Under the pieces are notes generated by a model that did not search any database, was not told where the DNA came from, and saw only the letters and a program-made list of their open reading frames with translations. Positions 1 through 11,731 of a stretch of DNA of 64,000 nucleotides are shown here, piece by piece (positions within the stretch are counted from its first letter, which is position 1; each line of letters starts with the position of its first letter). The position numbers were made by a program, and so were the translations under genes. Source of the stretch: Anas platyrhynchos (lineage: Eukaryota > Chordata > Aves > Anseriformes > Anatidae); the NCBI RefSeq assembly GCF_047663525.1, contig NC_092587.1, positions 44,290,501-44,354,500 on the forward strand, given 5' to 3'.

Positions 1-125
1 TTATCCACGCTCCCTCTGCGCATCAAATTCACCCCCCAAACCTCCCCCCGACCCAGAACTTATCTCCGGTTAGCGGCTTTGGCAGGGGGGCAGCAATTTT
101 CTACCACGGGGGAGCTCCGCGCCTG

Positions 126-153
126 CCCGCCCAGCGCCCCCCATCCCACCCCC
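126..153 (-). other. Putative G-quadruplex motif on the minus strand
   Basis: The + strand carries five separate C-runs of 3, 3, 6, 3 and 5 bases with loops of 1-4 bases (126-128, 130-132, 137-142, 145-147, 149-153). The minus strand therefore fits the usual G3+N1-7 quadruplex pattern. It would fall just inside the first intron of the putative leftward transcript. Confidence 0.55.
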
Positions 154-593
154 AGGGGTGCGAGGGCAGAGGGGGAGCCCAGCGCCTGCCAGCCCCGGCA
201 CCCTCGGGTGCCAGGCAGGGGTTCCCCCTCCGCCGCCATCCCCTTGCCCGTGCCAGTGCCCACCCGCCACCCTGGGGGGCACAGGGGCCGCCCCCCGTTC
301 CTCTGCCCCTCCGCCCATCTCCATCCCTCCCAGCCCAACTTCCCCCGAGGATGCGGGCAGGGCCCTGACCTCCCTGCCCGTCTCCCCGGGCGGTGGAGCC
401 GCAAGCCAGAACAAAGGCGCAAAGTTGCGGGGCGCAGCATCTCGCCCCCTCCCCGGCCCCCCCGACCCGCGGTCGGTCCCCCCCCGCCCGGGTCCGCACT
501 CACTGCCTGCGCGGCTCCTGCCTCCGGGGTCCTCCTCTGCTCGCAGCGCTCCGCTTTCAGCTTTGGCAGTTGGAGCAGGAAGGAAGTTGGTGG

Positions 594-648
594 AAAAAAA
601 AAAAATAACACTCACACGCTCAAAAAAAAAAAAAAAAAAAAAAAAAAA
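594..648. repeat. Two homopolymer A tracts (12 and 27 bases) inside the CpG island
   Basis: A-runs at 594-605 and 622-648 are separated by 16 bases. For the putative leftward transcript they read as T-tracts upstream of the donor at 503. Such tracts are length-unstable and prone to assembly error. Confidence 0.85.
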
Positions 649-927
649 GCCACCACCAACCCACTCGAAGAGGAAGCCCCGAGACGCGGCCAGGCTCCGC
701 ATGCCGCGGAGCTCCGCGCACGGGGGCGCAGCGCCCTGCCCCGCTTTGTCTGCGCTGCGCGCCTCCTGCGCCGCTTTGTCCCCTGCGCGGCCCCGGGCTC
801 TTTGTGCCCGCTGCTGCACCTGGGGGTGGCCCTTTGTTTTTCAGCCCCGGTTTTAGTTGAATTGATTTTCCTCCTTGCTCGGGATGCTGTGATTAAGGTG
901 GATTTGAAAAGCTGACCCCCATTTATA

Positions 928-960
928 CCGCTGTTATACTGCTGTTATACTGCTGTTACA
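928..960 (+). repeat. Short tandem repeat, three 11-base units
   Basis: Units CCGCTGTTATA, CTGCTGTTATA and CTGCTGTTACA follow each other directly at the island edge. Confidence 0.8.
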
Positions 961-3900
961 CCGATTTATGCTGATGGTAAGTGGAGAATCAGGTCGTGCG
1001 CATCCATGCATACGTGGGGAGCTTGTAAATGGGGGTCGTTACACATGAACCTCATTTTTTCCCGGTTAGCACATGCTACCTGCTGCATTTAATCAGCGAA
1101 TTGTTCCCATTCAGCCGCGTGTTCCCAACTCTCAGCCATTTTCAGACAAGCAATTTCAAAGATCAGCTACCTCAGGAATAAGCTCACCTTTCCTAGGGAT
1201 GCTTAAATGATCACAAAGATTTTACAACACTTCCTCTCTGAAATATCAGCAGATTTTAATCTTCCTCTTCCACTCACAAATTGCCCACTTAGTTCTTCAG
1301 TCACATAGCTCCTGCACACACATAATCCTCAGCGCAGAATTGAAGAACAAATTGGATCATTGGTCTGCAACCGACAAACCTGGATCTGAAATGACTGATG
1401 GACTCCTTTTAATGCATTTGCAGAAGCAAACCAAGCAAAACAAATCTATTGTCAAGGGGATTCAATTCACTGCCCGGGATCCACGTGTCTATTAGAAAAT
1501 ATTTATCATACACAGATTTTGAAAGGCTGCAGACAACTAAGTAAGAGGAATCTCTGTCAGATATGAGACTGATCTCAGAAGGGGGAGATGATTTTCTCAG
1601 CCTACATTGTTTTGATTCAAGCTATGGATGGCACTTTGAATTCTACCCTCATGCATTTCAAGGGACAAACAGAGCATATCTGGCTGGCAATAGATTTCCA
1701 TTTAGCCAGAGCTGTAGCCTTAGAAACACTTTTAGCCTCCATGAATTAGCTCCAAGACCAAGAGAAATTATTTTATGCTCTGCTGCTCTTTCTCACTCCT
1801 ACATTCACCCTTCTTGTGGGCCAGCAAAAGAGAGCTGAACACAGCACTAAGCTGTTTTAAACATACCTGCCAAAAATAGGTAAGCAAATACGTAAGTATA
1901 TACCAGTGAGTTTATACATACAAATACAAATGTGAAAGTATATAAAGAAGAGTCTTCCATCCTTGTTCACTTGTGTTGGCACAAGGGAAGGGGCTGTGTG
2001 GGCATGGGGATGGGGAAAGGACAGAGCAAGTTCTTGCAGTGGCCATTCCAAATTCTGGTGGCTTGGACTGTGTGAACAGGCCTGGGCAAGCTGTGAAGAG
2101 CTGGGTGTGTTAACTATGGGGAGCTTTGAGAAGATGGTCTTATTTTGTTGCCTCCGTGTCTTATAAATCCAACTTTTTGGATTGGTTCTAGAAGTGTCCT
2201 GACTATCTCCAGTTTCAGCAGAATTCCCAGTTTGCACTGGGGACCAGAACGCCCTGGCCAGAAAAGTGTGTGGGTTGAGGTTACTGTTCACCCATGGCTT
2301 GGCCTGAGGTTTCCTTGAGTCCTTGGGTTTAGAGGCTGTGTACAGAGAAACCAGTGCAATTGGAACTCTAGAGTTATGGTGATCATTTTTGCTGGGGAAT
2401 GGTTGGATTGAATGGCTTTATTATTTTATGTATTTATTTATTGAGATAAATACTAGACTGCCTGTGTCTTTGTGTAGCTATATACACGCTATTTCCAAAT
2501 GTATGTGAGCATACATCAAGACCAGTATATCCCCAAACATGAGCATAGAGGTGTAGGTATATACATCTGTGTGCCACCACAGGTATGTATGCTTAGCCTA
2601 TACTGGCATGAATGCCTAGCACACAGGAGAGATGGGTTTTACTCCTAGATTAGAAATGAGCCAGTAAGTAATTATGGACAAATCATGTCATTGCTCTGTG
2701 CTTCAACTTCTTGTTGGTAAGAGGGGTGAGAAGAAACCACAGACATTGGATACGCACCATGGAGAGCAGATGGGAGCTTAGAAACCAGGCGTCATCCTTC
2801 AGGTTGGCACATCCAGCATCCCACTGGGGAATCACGTCATTGATCTGCTGGAAGAAAGGCAGGTTTTGAACTGTGTTGCAGCAGAACATCACTGAAAGCA
2901 AATCCCTACCACCAAGTATTTCATCTCTGACAAACTGATGCCATGCAACAAAGATCATCTCTTGGCAGACTTTGTCCAACCCCAGCCAATTCTTACTTCT
3001 ATGACAGAAGGAGGCAAGGACAACAGCTAGACTGTACCCGCTTCATTGCAAAAGAAATTGCCATGTTTCAAATGTAGGTTTAGTTGGAAAATAATATTTA
3101 AAATATTTAATCAAATATTAAATAAAATAAGTATTAAATATCATTCAGTCCAATTTTCTTTCTTTCCACTGACCACAGTCAGTAGTACAATTAGTTGACC
3201 ACATTAATACATGTAACCAACCAATAGCATCTATTACAAGTCAATATTCAAAACCTTATTCAAATTTTTAAATGCATATCCTTCAACTACAACCTTTACT
3301 CCCAGCTGTCTAATGCCTTCTGTAGCACCTTATTGGACCAACAGGTCCTGACCTTTCTTAACAATTTTAAGATGAAAAAAAAAAAAAGGCATGGTACATG
3401 GTATTTTTTTTTCTATTTGTGTTTGGATTGTTTCTGCAAGCTGTCCACCATTTCCGTGTTGGAATTTTTTTGCCTGGTACTACATTGCTGTGGTGTGCTG
3501 CTAAATGTTATCTCCAGAAGAGATGGATGCATTTGAGGAAAGGGAACTATTTTATAGCCTTTAGAAGTGACTAACTCAGGAAAATGTCACCTGTTATAAT
3601 CCTGTACTTTGATCTACTCTTTAACTGTAAAACGTTCAAAGTGGGTGCTGAAATTTCCCAGGCTGGAAAGCACCAGCATGGGGACTAAAGGTAGATTTCG
3701 GTCTGGGTGGGGAATCCTTTTTTGTAGTTTTAAGAGGCTCGATAATGTAATATTTTTCCCACTGCTCTTGTAAAGTAGCTTGGTCTGGAGCTACTCATTT
3801 GCACTTGCACTGAACTCAGCACAGGGTGTTGCTGGCTCACACTGCTCGCTAATGAATAACACTGCCGAGTCCTGTCACTGTCATTAGCCTTGCCTCCCCC

Positions 3901-6900
3901 TCAAGCTTTTCATGGTTTCCAGGAAGACTACAGGCACTACACTGGGAAGACAACCTCATGGTGCAGCAAACTGATGTCAACAACTGCTGCAGGGGCAGCA
4001 TCTCTTTTGGCCACAGGCGTCCCCAGGCAGGGTAGTGTCCCTCGCTGCATTTGGAGGTCTCCTACAGAGATCATAGGGTGATCCAGGCCTGAGGGAGTCA
4101 CAGGATGAGCACAGGAACGCAGCAGGTCAGGACATTTAGACACAGGGCCTTTCCCTGCCGTATGAGACAGCATTCACTGCATCAGGAGGTGCCACCCAGC
4201 TCCCTGGTAAACCCAGCACTGCCTCTTTCACCTCTGGTTAAGCAGGATAATTCGGGGAATGCAGCTGGTGAAACATGGATTCGTTCTGTGTGAAGAAAAC
4301 ACAGGCTCAAGGCAACCCAGGATTTGCTTTAAAAGGCAGCATCCTGAGGTTGATCCTGCTGTGCCCAGCACACGTGGTGCCCGTCTTCTCCCTTCTCAGT
4401 GCCATCCGCCCCTCCTAAAGCACTGCAAGGGTGTGTGCAGCTGCTGGGGTGGGCAGGGAAGAGGGGATGGGGCTAGGCACAGAGCCCCTGGGAAGGGTTC
4501 AGCTGAGCTTCCCACCCCCGGAGCCCCAGCAATCCCCTCAAACCACCTGGCCGCAAGGCTCGTGAGCGCTCAGCCAGGCAGGGAGCTGAACCCAGAATGC
4601 GTGACTGGGTGCTCCATCTCTCCAGCTCCTCCAGAAGAGATTTCCTTGAAAGATGGAGAGAAGATTGGAGATTTAATGCTTGTCTAAGCTGCTTTCAGGC
4701 CGGTTAACGTGCTAATCCCATAACCCTTGTCTCCTGCCTCAAGGTGTGCAAAGACTTCACATGTCTCTCCTGCATGCCTTGCCTCCCCTCGGGGAGCAAG
4801 GAGAATGGCAAGGCAGGGAGAGGGAAAGAGGCTGGGGGTGACAGGGTGCAGGCAGACAGAGCCTATTACCTCCAGAGGCCATCCTGAGAAATGCTGAGGA
4901 TGGACACAGCAGTCCAGTTAAGGAGAGAGCAAAAGTGGAAGCGAACAGGGAGAGAGGAAGGACAGTGCTGGGTGTAGGGAAGAAGGTCCCTGCCTCCAGG
5001 GAGCAGGGGTCTCTCCTCTGCACGCCCTGCGCTCCGGGGCCCAGTGTGGAGGAAAGCAGCTCCTGCCCTCCTGCCCCCACAGCGGCTGCTGGGCAGGAGC
5101 CTGCCTCTCATGGGACTGCTGTCCTGGAGGAGTCACCCTCCAGCGTGGGATTTGAAAGGGGGCTGGATTATTTCAGGGCCTCTCAGAAAATGGGTGGTTA
5201 TGTAAGGTCAGATCTCAGCAAGTGTAATCAAATCTCAGCCCTAAGCTGATCGTCAGGCAGGGTGTTAGGGAGGTATTTATCCAAGCTCTCCCACATGCTC
5301 TGCGGCTTCCTTCCCTCCGACGCAGCCAGAGCTGAAGCTGGGACTAAATCAGGAGACCTGTGGCATCCTCTTTTCTCTGCTGGCCTTAGAAAATCTCCTT
5401 GCCAGCTGCACCCTGCCTTGCCCATGCTAAATGCTCACTTCAACAGAGAGCTCAACTTCGTGCTGGAATTCACGGCTTGGTGTGAGCCTGTGCCCAGGAC
5501 CCTGCTGGCTCTCCATGTGCCTCAGTGCCTCAGCCACAGCAGTGCTCAGGGCGCGCTGCTTGCAGCTGTGCAGCCTCCCCTGGAGCTGGGGAGGCGGTGG
5601 TTATCTGCCTCTCTGTGCCAACACTCTTCCTTTATTGCACTTGTGCTGTTCCTGTATTAAGGCTCCCATGGCCCTGCCCCTGCCAACCCCCACAGTGCTT
5701 TTGTGGCAGGTTCTTACTGAAAGCACTGGTGTGAGAACTGGCCCTCCTCCCTCTGTTTCTTCACCTCTTGTTTTGTAGACTTCAGTGTATAAAATAGAAA
5801 ACTAAATGTGGTGAGCTATTTAAATTCTCAGTAGCTACCATCCAGTAATATATACACACAGAAGCTTAACCACCAATGAGTGTGCAACATTTGCATGTAA
5901 TTAGCATTCTCCTCCCAGAGCTAATAGAGTTATAACCAGAAATAATCAATAAGTGGGTCCTGATGAAAATTATATAATGCCAAGGGAAAGCATGGCAAGC
6001 AATTTGTCATCCTCATCACCTTTGTCATCATCACCTGCTGCACTGGTGAGACCCCCAAGGGAGGATGCTCCTATGGAACCCCATTGTTGCCATTCCCAGC
6101 TGGTCACCAGGGAAAGTCTTCCCCTTTCCCCCTCTCCCCCTTCATTTATTTGCATTTTGCTGTACAGCTACCTTTAACCTTTATGGTTACTGTATGCCTT
6201 CAACTACGTACCCTGAAAATTGATCTTTGTGTATGTGAACATGTGAGTTGTGCAACCTAACAGTTCTCCTAACCAGCTCACTTCATCCATCATGTGCTTA
6301 TCGTACTTGACTGGACCCCAGAAGTGGGCTGCAGCTTCAGGTCCTTGGCACAGAAATGGCCTCAGGGGCCTCCCAGTAAGAGGATCTAACTCACTTTGTG
6401 AGGGGTGTACCTGCACTTGAAAGCAAGCGTGTACTGGGTCTAAATTAAAGGAAGGGTTGAAATCTGCCAGTGAAAAACCATAACATCAAACAAAACAAAC
6501 AAAGAAACATTAAAACCTAAGGATTTGTGAAACCCTGAGGGAAGAACATAAGGCCTAGTCCATGGTAATACACCTGATCAATAAAAGAAGGTTTTTATTT
6601 TTTTAAAATATGATTTACATTTCCATCCCCTGTTTTTTCCCCCTTCTGTGGTTATTTTCATCAGGGATCTGCTATAGCATGGCATCTAGAGCATTTAGCA
6701 TCCATGTGTCTGGGAGATGAGCAGCCACCCAAGAGACAAGATAATGGAGCAGGAAGAGCAGCCTCCTCTGCCCATTAGCTGAATGTTCCCAAGGAGAATG
6801 CAAGATGCTCCCCAAAAGCAATAATTTCTATTTGAAAGCCTCATCTGTTACTTCAAAAAAAAAAAAAAAATCTAATAATGGTGGTGGTGGCAAAGAGTTG

Positions 6901-7762
6901 AACTGAATGGGATTGCACAGCAGCGCTTTTATCTAGTATCAGGAGGAAAGAGTCTGTAGCATGGTGTGAAAACCATAGGAGTGGATGTGTCTCCTTAAGA
7001 AGAAGAAAGAAACGTTTTACCAAAATGTGTTAGAAGAGCCTCTCTTGATTGGGCTGCTGGTTGCCAAGGAGAAAGAATTGATCATTCAGAGCAAGATGAG
7101 AAGAGGAGCTGTCAGGAAAGAAGACATCTGGAGCTGACTAGTGCATGGTTTTGTCTTCTTAGCCCAGTGACACTGAATCATTTGCTTCACTGTTTTAAAC
7201 AGAATAAACTTCTGAAAATATCTGATTTCCATTTAAATTAAAAAAAAAAAAATGTAGCCTCTTCTTTTTTTTCTTCTTCTTAGCAATGAAGCTAAACAAG
7301 ACAATATTACTTCCATGCTTGGTTCAATGTGTGATCACTTTTAGTCAGTGCTAGTGGGTCATTAAATCACCGCTTGCAGGTACATGGCATGTAATTCATA
7401 CAGAAGGAATCAATAACAAAATTTAAAAAAAAAAAAAAATCTAAGGAAGATTCTTGAGACAATACTGTAAAAAATGTGCTATTCAGGTACATTTTTAATA
7501 GCAACAACATGCTCTGGCTTCTGGCAGCCAGACAGACAACAAGATTAACTTCTTGTGTTTGATCAAAAAAGTGAAAAAATGTCCTAGTTCAGGACTTTAA
7601 TGTTAAGCTTGTTTGGTAAAGGGCATTCAGGAGGAAAATAATTTTATAAAAGAAAAGCAGATATTTTAATTGTTGGCAGAACAACAACAGGAAAAAAAGG
7701 AAGTTTTTTAAAATGATCTAACAAGTTCAGTCCCACTGCAGCACTACCAACAGCCTGGATAC

Positions 7763-7825
7763 AGACATTAAGCAAAGTATTGCAGATATTAAGCAAAGTA
7801 TTACAGACACTAAGCACAGAGAGGA
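7763..7825 (+). repeat. Tandem repeat, three 21-base units
   Basis: Units start at 7763, 7784 and 7805. The first two differ at only two positions (AGACATTAAGC... against AGATATTAAGC...) and the third is more degenerate. No coding role is seen. Confidence 0.75.
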
Positions 7826-9609
7826 CGCTTACTCACATTACTGCTTTCTCCTGGGACAACTCAGCTCTGAGCAGGGGGATGCTCCTAAATGATGAATCAC
7901 AAAGCAGTTACAAACTACAGAGCTCTTTGTGCTACATGGCCGAGCTCATTGCTCCCCACAGTAGCTGTCTGGGTGGATGGGTCTCTGCAGGTCTCTGAGA
8001 TTTCTGTACATCAGTTTCCATATTTACAAATAGGGGTGATGAAAATTTGCCCTGTACTTTGAGATCTGGGTGTAAAAAGTGCTATCTAAAAATGAGAAGA
8101 ATCATTCTGCTTTTCTTTTTGTTAATACCAATCAGGAAAATGTTTGTGTAAATTATTAAAATCCTACCAGTGCACTTCTTGAGAGCATTAGGTGGCAAGA
8201 CTTTGTTATCTGTTTGAAGAAAGGCCAGGCTCACTGCTCAGAGCAAGAAAATGTAACTCTCTGGTAGCTAATGAAGTGTATGACAGGCTACACGGGTTTT
8301 ATATTGTCTGCTATAAAAAGCCCTGGCAAGTCCTAAAGTGTTGGTGCCTGAGAGCCTGGGGCCTGCAAGGATGTGCTGGCATGCACATTAAGCACCTTGA
8401 CTGAAGGGGAAAAGCAGGATCCTCGCCTTCCCCGAGGAAGCCTGGGGACAGCAGCACAAATGGACTGCTCGGATGTGTAACGTGGGGCTGCTTGAGCAGC
8501 CTGGTGCCACCAAGCCCCCCTGGTAGGAAACATCAGGGACTTAGCCACCGGTGTGAAGTCCCTGGTGTCACCTAGTTTTTAACACAGGCAGGGACATTGC
8601 TGGTAGTTTAATTAAGCCTTAGTGTTTGAATTGTTTTTCCTCAAAAGGCCTTTTTCTCCGGACTGACCCTGGAAATCTCTCTCTGGAGCCCTGGCAGTGG
8701 AAAAGCAGGCCTTAGCCTCTTTCACCTCCACCTCATTGCCAGAGCAGTCTCCAGGGCATGACTGGAAATGAAACTCAGGAAACCAGGCTCTTCTGCAAGC
8801 TGAGCACAGAGGCACCCAGCGTAACAGCAGGCACAGACCCCCGAAATCAGCAAAGCCCCGTGTTTATGGCAGGCCGTTACAGGTACTTCATCCCAAAAAC
8901 AGAGCAGTGGCCCCTGATTTCCTGGAGGAAGGACAGGAAGACTCCATGAGGATGCCTTCTTCTCTGCAGTTCTGACAGACTGGTTTGCACGTACTCGAGC
9001 AGCTAAATACTGTCTCAGCCCTCTGTAGCTGGTTCCCTTTTTTCACTAGCACAGCTGACAGACCGTTCAGCAACATGGCGGGTGTTGCGGAAGGAGGGTT
9101 GCAGCAAGTGAGTCTTCTTCTGCAGACACCTTAGTACACCAGGCTTCTCACCAAGATACTGTTGGCATGACAACTTCGCTGACCTACAAAACAAACAGAT
9201 GATTTCCTTCCAAATCAAGGTCCTACCACTGTCTTCCTCCTGCCAGGAGTGCAAAAGCATTTGCTAGGCTGCCTATCTCTATGTGGGAAACCTATGTTTA
9301 CCTGCAGATGCCTCGGAGATTCCCTGTTCATTCCCAGGTAGCTATGTCTGTCTGACAAGCCATAAAGCTCTATCAACACAGAGCAAAGTCTCACAAGCAC
9401 CTGGCATAAGCTGGTAGAGGTTTGTTTCAAAAGGGTTGTTGTAGCCCGTGCCAGACACCGCCCTCATCCACTGCATCCCCAGCCTGAGCCCTGCCTTTGG
9501 ATTTGCTCCCACAGTCCCATGAGCTCAGCAAGCCCTGGAAAAGTCACTATCTTGTAAACCAGTGTTGTCTTTGTCATTCAAGCGAGCTGCTATTTTTGGT
9601 ATAACTACT

Positions 9610-9623
9610 GTTGCCATGGTGAC
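9610..9623 (+). promoter_or_regulatory. X-box-like RFX site
   Basis: GTTGCCATGGTGAC differs at one position from the RFX palindrome GTTGCCATGGYAAC. It is about 7 kb upstream of PDE6H coding exon 1, outside any CpG island, so a regulatory role is only a possibility. Confidence 0.35.
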
Positions 9624-9906
9624 ACCAGCTCACAAATAGGGTCAGAAACCTCGGAGATATCTTTAAACAGTTCCTTGGAATAGGGACTTATCTGGCCAGA
9701 GGTAATGAAGGTCTCGGTTTTTCCTTTGGGACAACACCCCTGCCACCACACGGCCCCTGCAGCTCCTGAAGCAGCTGGATCTGGATGCAGTGGCCTGAGA
9801 GGCCAGCACTGGCTTCTCTGGGGCCAGATGAGGCCAAGCCTGGGCAGGGAGACAGGGGCTGCAGGCTAGGAAGGGATCATCAAGTACCCCATTCCTGGAC
9901 AAAACT

Positions 9907-9973
9907 CCCCATCCAGCCATGTGGCACAGAGCTGGAGCAACACGGCTGGATGGGGCAATATGGCTGGATGGGG
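9907..9973. repeat. Inverted repeat with duplicated right arm
   Basis: CCCCATCCAGCC at 9907-9918 is complementary to GGCTGGATGGGG at 9944-9955. A second copy at 9960-9973 pairs with 14 bases of the left arm. Two alternative hairpins are possible. I see no gene association. Confidence 0.7.
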
Positions 9974-10196
9974 TCCCAACAAAGCAGAGAAAGGAGACTG
10001 AAGGAGGGAGAGAAGGAGAGAAGAGGGGAAATGTCCTGGTCATAGTGGGGGATAAGAAAAAACACAATGAGTGGAGCTGCTCCGGGAGTTCCTGCCACAC
10101 TTTCTCAGTGAGCAAAAAATAGCTTTGTGTGACACACTGGAATTTTTTTCCCATGTGTCCACTTTTATATAGAGAAATGAGCCTGCTTTCACTGGG

Positions 10197-10223
10197 AAAA
10201 AAAAAAAAAAAAAAAAAAAAAAA
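10197..10223 (+). repeat. Poly(A) homopolymer, 27 bases
   Basis: Uninterrupted A run. I see no retrogene sequence directly upstream that would make this a retroposed tail. Confidence 0.9.
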
Positions 10224-11711
10224 GGAAAACAAAAGGGATGTTTCAAAAACAAACGCCCTGAAAACGTAAATTTTTAAGATTAAGAAAAAGGAAGCCTGTA
10301 AGGTTTCAAAGGAGCAGGGAGGGGTGACAAGAAGAAAGCAAGCACACTTCCCCTGAGGACTGGGGGGCTGTAAAGACGATTTTCCCATCAACTCTACCCA
10401 CACAGGCAGAAAGGGAGGGGGAGCCCCCGGAAACCTGCCTGAAGCAGATGGAGGCATGGGAATGAGCAGCAGGGATGGGACAGAGCCTGCTGCCAGCAGG
10501 CTGCACCTGTTTATATCCACACAAACAGGTTCCTGCCCACAGAAATCACTTCTGCTGTCAGGAGCTGCTGAGCGCAATCCATCTCGGTGCATTTGTGTGC
10601 AAGCTCAAGTCACTGCAAGTAGAGACGATGCCAACACGATGCTGCCCCCGTCCTCTTCCCATGCCCAGAAATTATCACACAAGCCTCTGAAAGCTGTGTG
10701 ATCATCCTCAAACACGTGGGAACACTGCTTCTCTGCTGCCTCTGCTTCTCTGCTCAGTTGGCAGCCCCTCAGCTGCATTCAGGATTTACTTCCCAGCTTC
10801 TCTGTGCCTACTCAAAGGGTAGGACCTGATCGATTGTTTTAAATGTAACCTGAGAGTCTCACTGAGGGATTTATCTCGGCTAACTTCAGCCATCTGAAAG
10901 GCCAGAGGCCTTGGCTGCTGGCTATGGCTCAGCAGCAGAGCATTGCTCCACGGGTCCCCTCCTCCACGGTCTGTTGCGTCAGACAGATCCTGTCCTTTCT
11001 CAGCCACATGTGGTCACCCCTGGCCAGCACGGATGCTCCAAATCCTTCCTCTAGCCTAACCTGAGGCAAAACCCACCCATCACTTCACAAGCAGCCTCTC
11101 CCTGGCCTTTCCTCAGCTCCTTCTGCCCCTGCACTACTCTGATGCTCCTTGTGCACCTACTTCCTCCAGGAATATTTTGTCCTCGATCCCACATCATGGG
11201 CTGGTTGCTCAGTGAAGGTAAGTGAGCAGAACTTCACCAGAGCCAGCAGATCCAGAGGACAGTTGTTTCGCCCTGTGGTTAGACTCAAGCCCATGACCTA
11301 TGTGCTGTGCTGCTGCAGCTAAAGATGAAGATGATCTAGCATCTTCTAGCAGGACCCTTGTCCTTGTCTTTTTGTCTATGGACTCCTTGCACTTTGTCCA
11401 AATCTCTGACACCAGTCTCCCAGGCAGTCACAATGGGCTATTAAAATGCACCAGAGAAATGAAGTACATGATAAAATTAAGTGTGGTTTCATTGGGCTGG
11501 AATTTGGACTGAGGCACCAGCTCTTCCCTCTCTCAGATAGCATCCACAGTACTCACACATGACCTAGCTGCTACCCCCAGTCAGGTGGGTCCCAGCCCCT
11601 GCGGCACAACCGAGCAGTCTGCTCGAAGCCTCTCCAGTCCTTCTGCAGCCCAGGGGAGGGATGTGGGGTGGTTATGACCAGTCCTTCCCTTCCCTTCTCT
11701 GCACATGTCTC

Positions 11712-11731
11712 TGTGTGTGTGTGTGTGTGTG
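11712..11731 (+). repeat. (TG)n microsatellite
   Basis: About ten TG units in non-coding DNA. Confidence 0.9.

Larger units (their letters stand above)
1..900 (-). promoter_or_regulatory. GC-rich CpG island, probable promoter/first exon of a leftward gene
   Basis: The block is very rich in G+C and CpG compared with the AT-rich sequence after 900. On the minus strand, the sequence at 496-507 reads GGCA|GTGAGTGC, a near-ideal splice donor, so a first exon would end at about 504 and the transcript would leave the window to the left. Open frames on both strands here are long only because the composition is GC-rich, and none resembles a protein I know. The gene cannot be named from its first exon. 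In human, ARHGDIB and RERG flank PDE6H, but nothing here supports either. The island and orientation are seen; the existence of a gene is inferred. Confidence 0.45.

Noticed and set aside
79..915. Long open frames on both strands in the first 900 bases (up to 278 codons)
   Set aside because: They arise from GC-rich composition lacking stop codons, run through homopolymer A/T tracts as Lys or Phe runs, and show no recognisable domain.
9663..10592. 309-codon minus-strand open frame
   Set aside because: It reads through a poly(A) tract as a run of phenylalanines and through the hairpin repeat, with no family resemblance. A chance frame.
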